DNA from: Candidatus Omnitrophota bacterium
GTDB taxonomy: Bacteria; Omnitrophota; Gorgyraeia; Gygaellales; Profunditerraquicolaceae
Reading direction: 5' to 3'
Length of the DNA: 7,876 nucleotides
NCBI GenBank assembly: GCA_016931435.1
Contig: JAFGET010000087.1
Coordinates: forward strand, 1 to 7,876
Translations under genes and position numbers: made by a program
The notes under the pieces: generated by a model
Databases searched by the model: none
Seen by the model: only the letters and a program-made list of their open reading frames with translations
What the model was told of the DNA's origin: nothing
In this document: positions 4,482-7,876 of the stretch, piece by piece
Position numbering within the stretch: the first letter of the stretch is position 1
Layout: each line of letters opens with the position of its first letter

Positions 4482-6059
4482 TTAGAATGTTACCTTCATT
4501 GAACCGATAACCTGGGTAGCATCCTTGTCATTTTCCTCTGAAAAAGCAGAGCTCGGTAAGAACCATCCTGCGGCTAAGCCAAACTGCACATCTTCGGTGT
4601 AATTATAAGTAAGCGCAGCATCGATCTCGTTAGCAAGGGAATTCTTCCCGACTTCCATAGTATACGTCGGATCGCCTAAAACACCGGTCAAGGTTACACC
4701 GTAAGGCGCGCCAGCCGTGCTGATTTCTTCACTGCTGTAGGCTCTGACTAACATTAGATGAGCAAAATCAAGCGAAAGCACGATGTCTTCCGCGGGTTTT
4801 AACGAAGTGCCGATACCGAACAACTGGCAGTTCGAATTACCCAAGATTTTGTTGTAGAGCTTACCGCTGCTTTGATTCTCATACATCGCATCCCAACCGC
4901 GATGAGTCTCTTCTATATTTCTATAGCGCTCACCGGATAAGAATGTATAGTTGAAGTTCACTACAGGCTCGTAATTCTGAATCAGATCAGCGAGGCTGTA
5001 TTGAGAAAGCACTTGGATAGCAAATGCCTGTCTCTTTTTGACGCCGCCGGCTGAACTTAAGCCACCATCTACAACAAGAGCATTAGCAGCATCAACCGCA
5101 TCATCAGGATAAAGCGTAGCATTATTTACCTTTGTCCCGAACTGATAGGCGCCTTCAAGGCTTAAAACGAGGTTTTTTACCCCGGTGTATTGCATACGAG
5201 TACCTAGCGTTCTTACTACATCATCGTGAGATGTTGAAGTATACACAGCAGGAGCAGCATTAGCAGGGTTTAATCCGCCACCAGCACCAGTTGCATCTAA
5301 CGCGGCACCAGCTTTTTGTATTACTTTTTCCCAATAATAGCCTTCTAAGGTAACATTATCATTCAACATATAGTTGGCATTGATACCGTATAGATTAGTA
5401 TCATCTATCTGGTCAATGTTGCCTTCATTTACCTTAGCATAGACTAAATCCACTACTAATGGGTCATAATTCAATACTGCCTTCACCGCATCAAATGACT
5501 TGCGCGAGCTTAAGTCATCCAAAGAGCGAGGTAATACAGCGCCTGTTGCTGTTGCGCTTCCTGCGGCACCAGCACTACTTAAGGCAGTTGCGCCGTGACC
5601 GGCACAGATACCATTAGTATCTGGGTCGCCAATAACTAGCCCGTTACCATACATAAGCTCCTGACGGCCGACAGTCAAAGTCAACGGTGAATACAAGAAC
5701 TCCTTTAAGGTAACAAAAGCAAGGTCAAGATCAAGGTCAGTATCAGCAGCACCTTCTACGCCCCAAGCTCTCTCAGTCAATAACCTTACGGTTGTAGAAA
5801 CATTATCCGTAAGGTCCGCATCAACTCTCACTCGTACATGAGAAAGCAAACCAGTAATGGTATCATCAAACTGATTGAACTCAGCAGCGGTAGCAAGATT
5901 AGGAGCCTGGTTATCTTTACGCAGCATGATGTTATTACGCGTAAGTGCCTCCACAGTCAAGTCTCCGCTTACTTTTACATTCTGGACCTCGGCGTAAGCA
6001 GTAAGGCTAATGCCTACTACTAAAGCCAACGCCAGAGTTAATATCAAGCGTTTATTCAT
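4482..6059 (-). CDS. Outer-membrane beta-barrel porin, alginate-export-like
   Basis: The 525-residue protein starts with a clear signal peptide: MNKR, a hydrophobic core to about residue 19, and AYA at 21-23 with likely cleavage before E24. The mature part is rich in alternating beta-strand patterns with acidic and Gly/Ala-rich loops (for example about 153-176 and 250-270). It ends in VTF, the C-terminal Phe of outer-membrane barrel proteins. LTVGRQELMYGNGLVIG at 127-143 and NEIDAALTYNYTEDVQFGLAAGWF at 477-500 (spaced hallmarks EID, YNY, GWF) resemble the alginate-export barrel family, so passive transport of an anionic sugar or other solute is plausible but the substrate is unknown. AAAGGAGG lies nine bases before the ATG, the best ribosome-binding site in the window. 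With its own promoter and terminator it appears to be a single-gene unit built for high expression. Confidence 0.83.
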   Translation of the reverse strand: MNKRLILTLALALVVGISLTAYAEVQNVKVSGDLTVEALTRNNIMLRKDNQAPNLATAAEFNQFDDTITGLLSHVRVRVDADLTDNVSTTVRLLTERAWGVEGAADTDLDLDLAFVTLKEFLYSPLTLTVGRQELMYGNGLVIGDPDTNGICAGHGATALSSAGAAGSATATGAVLPRSLDDLSSRKSFDAVKAVLNYDPLVVDLVYAKVNEGNIDQIDDTNLYGINANYMLNDNVTLEGYYWEKVIQKAGAALDATGAGGGLNPANAAPAVYTSTSHDDVVRTLGTRMQYTGVKNLVLSLEGAYQFGTKVNNATLYPDDAVDAANALVVDGGLSSAGGVKKRQAFAIQVLSQYSLADLIQNYEPVVNFNYTFLSGERYRNIEETHRGWDAMYENQSSGKLYNKILGNSNCQLFGIGTSLKPAEDIVLSLDFAHLMLVRAYSSEEISTAGAPYGVTLTGVLGDPTYTMEVGKNSLANEIDAALTYNYTEDVQFGLAAGWFLPSSAFSEENDKDATQVIGSMKVTF

Positions 6060-6068
6060 GTTGTATAT

Positions 6069-6076
6069 CCTCCTTT
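6069..6076 (-). promoter_or_regulatory. Strong Shine-Dalgarno of the porin
   Basis: AAAGGAGG on the minus strand, nine bases before the ATG at 6059, fixes the porin start. Most other genes in this window lack a recognisable Shine-Dalgarno, so this one stands out. Confidence 0.9.
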
Positions 6077-6077
6077 A

Positions 6078-6248
6078 AATACAAGAACTCTATTTAATAT
6101 CTAAAAGGAAATTTCCCCCTAGATTATTTACCATATATTTTATATGTATATCACCGAATTTTTTTATGACTTCAGGCTTATACTTATTCCACCTCCTTCT
6201 TCGCCTCAAATTAAAGCCACATCCAGTGGTATGCCCAAATTTTATACA
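6078..6248 (-). other. Porin 5' leader with inverted repeats and a second Shine-Dalgarno
   Basis: The region between the promoter and the porin start is unusually long. On the minus strand it holds CCAC-TGGAT-GTGG (6229-6217), a perfect AAGGAGGTG (6198-6190) with no ATG, GTG or TTG gene after it, the inverted repeat CATATA-AAA-TATATG (6146-6132), and the palindrome GGAAATTTCC (6117-6108). I recognise no riboswitch family. It may be a regulatory leader or carry a second promoter. Confidence 0.4.
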
Positions 6249-6277
6249 TTTTTATCATATAACCCCTTATTTGTCAA
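6249..6277 (-). promoter_or_regulatory. Probable porin promoter
   Basis: TTGACA (6277-6272, minus strand) is a perfect -35 hexamer, followed by a 17-bp spacer and TAAAAA (6254-6249) as a weaker -10. The -35 overlaps the TGA stop codon of tilS. It would give a leader of roughly 180 nt before the porin start. Confidence 0.6.
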
Positions 6278-7260
6278 GTATTTTTTATCTCTTTGCGCTT
6301 GTGGAAAATAAGCCAATTTTTATACTTTTTGACAGAAATCCCTTTTGGCAAGTCCACTATTGAGTTCAAGGGCCGAACAAATATCAAATTTTCAAGCTCA
6401 AGGATATGTTTATAGGTGATCCTGCGCGTATCTCCTTTGATTTTAGAGATCAAAAGGCGCAAGGCTAACCTGCGTATTGCCGGATGCAAACTAAGGAGCT
6501 TTTTTAGGGAGATTCTTTTGGCTGCCCGGCCCACAGCCAGGACTGCCGCCCTGTTTAAATAATCATAATCGTATACGGCGCTTTCCGCCATATTACACAA
6601 AACCTTCCTGATATTAGGGTTATATGTTTTTTCAAGTATGGGCAGAAGGTTATGGCGGATCTTATTCCTGAAAAATACCTCCTCAAGGTTAGTCTTATCA
6701 ATACGAGGTGTTACCTTTTTTCTTTTTAAAAAAGCCTCTATTTCCTTGCGCCTTGTTTCTATAAGGGGCCGTATCAGCCAATGCCCTTTAACCTGCCTCT
6801 TAGGCAAAATTGCCGACAGGCCATATAGACCCGCCCCTCTTAATACCCGCATGAGGACCGTTTCTGCCTGGTCATCCAAATTATGCCCCAAAGCTATCTT
6901 ATCGGCCTTTAATTTTTTAGCCGCTTTAAAGAAAAAACCAAAGCGCGCGTTCCTGGCGGCCTCCTCTAAAGAGCCTGCGCCTTTGGCATGCACGCCTAAA
7001 TCTACCTTTCCTGAGATCAGCGGCAAACCCAATTTACAAGAAATACCGCGCACGAACTCCCTATCTTTCGATGAATCCTTCCTTAACATATGGTCTAAAT
7101 GCGCCACATAGAGCTTAAGGGAAAATTCTTTTTTCAGCGCGTATAATAAATAAAGCAGGGCCAAGGAATCGGCTCCTCCGGAAACACAGACTAAGACCTT
7201 ATCGTTCTTACTAATAAGGCCGTAGCTCTTTATCGTTTTTTTTATTTTTTCTACCAACAT
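6274..7260 (-). CDS. tilS: tRNA(Ile)-lysidine synthase
   Basis: TilS uses ATP to attach lysine to C34 of tRNA-Ile2 (CAU anticodon), changing it from Met/AUG to Ile/AUA identity, an essential step in most bacteria. The N-type ATP pyrophosphatase PP-loop is SGGADS at 27-32. The family motifs HLDHMLR (54-60), EEAARNARFGFF (99-110) and GHNLDDQAET (125-134) follow, with RNKIRHNLLP (198-207) after the catalytic domain. At 328 residues it is a short form with a reduced C-terminal region, about the size of the Aquifex enzyme rather than the longer E. coli one. The ATG at 7260 has no visible Shine-Dalgarno. pilZ ends 34 bp upstream, so the two are probably cotranscribed. A likely substrate tRNA lies in the same window at 1991-2064. 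Confidence 0.95.
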   Translation of the reverse strand: MLVEKIKKTIKSYGLISKNDKVLVCVSGGADSLALLYLLYALKKEFSLKLYVAHLDHMLRKDSSKDREFVRGISCKLGLPLISGKVDLGVHAKGAGSLEEAARNARFGFFFKAAKKLKADKIALGHNLDDQAETVLMRVLRGAGLYGLSAILPKRQVKGHWLIRPLIETRRKEIEAFLKRKKVTPRIDKTNLEEVFFRNKIRHNLLPILEKTYNPNIRKVLCNMAESAVYDYDYLNRAAVLAVGRAAKRISLKKLLSLHPAIRRLALRLLISKIKGDTRRITYKHILELENLIFVRPLNSIVDLPKGISVKKYKNWLIFHKRKEIKNT

Positions 7261-7294
7261 AAAAGAGGGCTGAAAATTCGGGGAAGGGCTTTAA

Positions 7295-7717
7295 TTACTC
7301 TTGTCTTTTCCGGAACCTGTCTTCTAGTTTCCTGATATCGGAAGAATTGGCCTTTACAAAACTGACGATCAAACTTTCTTCTTCGGGTTTTAATCCTAAA
7401 AAGCGTATGCCCAGGCGGTAGCCTTTTTTCTCCAATAAAAAACTATATACCACCTCACCTATGATCTTAATAGGCTTGGTCATCCTTGCTTCTTCATCAT
7501 AGCTTCCCTGCGGCATGACAAACTTCATCTCAACCACCGAGCCCGCGGGGATATAACGGGTAGTCAAAATCGCCATCCCTCCCTGGCTTAAGTCAATGGC
7601 GACAGCATCAACCCTTTCGTTTAGTTTTAACTCTTTTGATAAGAACTGGTCGATCACATACGCCACCGGAAATGATGCGGTTACGCGTTTATATTTTCTT
7701 TTTTCTTCGTTAGACAT
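7295..7717 (-). CDS. PilZ domain protein (c-di-GMP receptor type)
   Basis: The 140-residue protein is a stand-alone PilZ domain. Both c-di-GMP-binding motifs are present: R7-x-x-x-R11 in RKYKR and D42-x-S44-x-x-G47 in IDLSQGG. The beta-barrel core continues to YRLGIRFLGL near residues 100-109, and a basic, probably helical tail ends the protein. It is likely to bind c-di-GMP and act through a partner; the output cannot be inferred from the neighbours (tilS, a ferritin-like protein). Only five bases separate its ATG from the upstream stop codon and no Shine-Dalgarno is visible, so translation may depend on the upstream gene. Confidence 0.9.
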   Translation of the reverse strand: MSNEEKRKYKRVTASFPVAYVIDQFLSKELKLNERVDAVAIDLSQGGMAILTTRYIPAGSVVEMKFVMPQGSYDEEARMTKPIKIIGEVVYSFLLEKKGYRLGIRFLGLKPEEESLIVSFVKANSSDIRKLEDRFRKRQE

Positions 7718-7722
7718 ATTTT

Positions 7723-7876
7723 TTATTCAAAACAGCTTAAAATGCTCTGGGCTATCTCAACATGACGTAGTTCATCGGAATATACTTCATTGAGCCTTAC
7801 CAGCAAAAAATTGTCCCTGACCTTATCAAGATAGAACTTATAATACGCGGCGGCTTTCTCTTCTATCTCCAACAAA
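7723..7876 (-). CDS. Ferritin-like / rubrerythrin-type protein, C-terminus only
   Basis: A minus-strand frame enters from the right edge and ends at TAA 7725-7723, giving the last 50 residues of a protein. It is helical and carries EIEEKAAAYYKFYL early and SDELRHVEIAQSIL near the end. The E-x-x-x-A-x-x-Y and E-L-x-H spacing resembles the last two helices of ferritin-like di-iron proteins such as rubrerythrin, where Glu and His bind metal. The N-terminal half lies outside the window, so the other metal ligands cannot be checked and a non-metal four-helix protein is possible. It is followed after five bases by pilZ and is likely in the same operon. Confidence 0.6.
   Translation of the reverse strand, partial: LLEIEEKAAAYYKFYLDKVRDNFLLVRLNEVYSDELRHVEIAQSILSCFE

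Noticed and set aside
6078..6277. Known riboswitch in the porin leader
   Set aside because: I compared it mentally with the common classes (c-di-GMP, cobalamin, fluoride, ykkC types) and found no matching conserved core.
6638..7111. 157-codon plus-strand open frame
   Set aside because: It is antisense to tilS, whose PP-loop and family motifs are intact on the minus strand.

Overview
The window looks like chromosome from an uncultured Gram-negative bacterium of moderate GC (low to mid 40s % by eye). An outer-membrane barrel with a signal peptide and C-terminal Phe shows an outer membrane. The gene mix and dispersed small repeats would suit a Candidatus Omnitrophota-type genome, but that placement is inference. 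Every supported gene lies on the minus strand, so the layout below runs in transcription order, from high to low coordinates.

Right block (7876-4424): the C-terminus of a ferritin-like protein, a PilZ c-di-GMP-binding protein, and tilS (tRNA-Ile lysidine synthase) are closely packed. The tilS stop codon overlaps a TTGACA-type promoter. That promoter begins a leader of roughly 180 nt for an alginate-export-like porin, which has a perfect Shine-Dalgarno sequence and ends in a strong intrinsic terminator.

Middle block (4420-2323): a four-helix-bundle (S23 / 23S rRNA intervening-sequence protein) gene sits between 7-bp tandem repeats that are inverted relative to each other, so it looks like a discrete inserted unit. 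Only 23 bp beyond it begins a cytoplasmic glycoside hydrolase family 57 gene with no visible ribosome-binding site.

Accessory stretch (2322-1271): a good sigma70-type promoter, a CAT-anticodon tRNA (probably tRNA-Ile2, the substrate of TilS), a 16-bp duplicate of that tRNA's 3' end 177 bp away, and a heptamer-built hairpin follow in that order. Then come tRNA-Val(CAC) and an array of diverged palindromic repeat units. This is the most unusual part of the window.

Left block (1270-1): a coiled-coil zinc-ribbon protein (COG1579 type) overlaps rnhA (RNase HI) by 4 bp. The end of rnhA overlaps the start of rnpB, the RNase P RNA, which runs off the left edge. RNA processing is a recurring theme: RNase HI, RNase P, TilS and two tRNAs.

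Best candidates for something undescribed: (a) two loci with heptamer inverted repeats that vary mainly at one fixed position per heptamer, one around an S23 gene and one empty; (b) the multi-hairpin repeat array next to tRNA-Val; (c) the short tRNA-end duplication.
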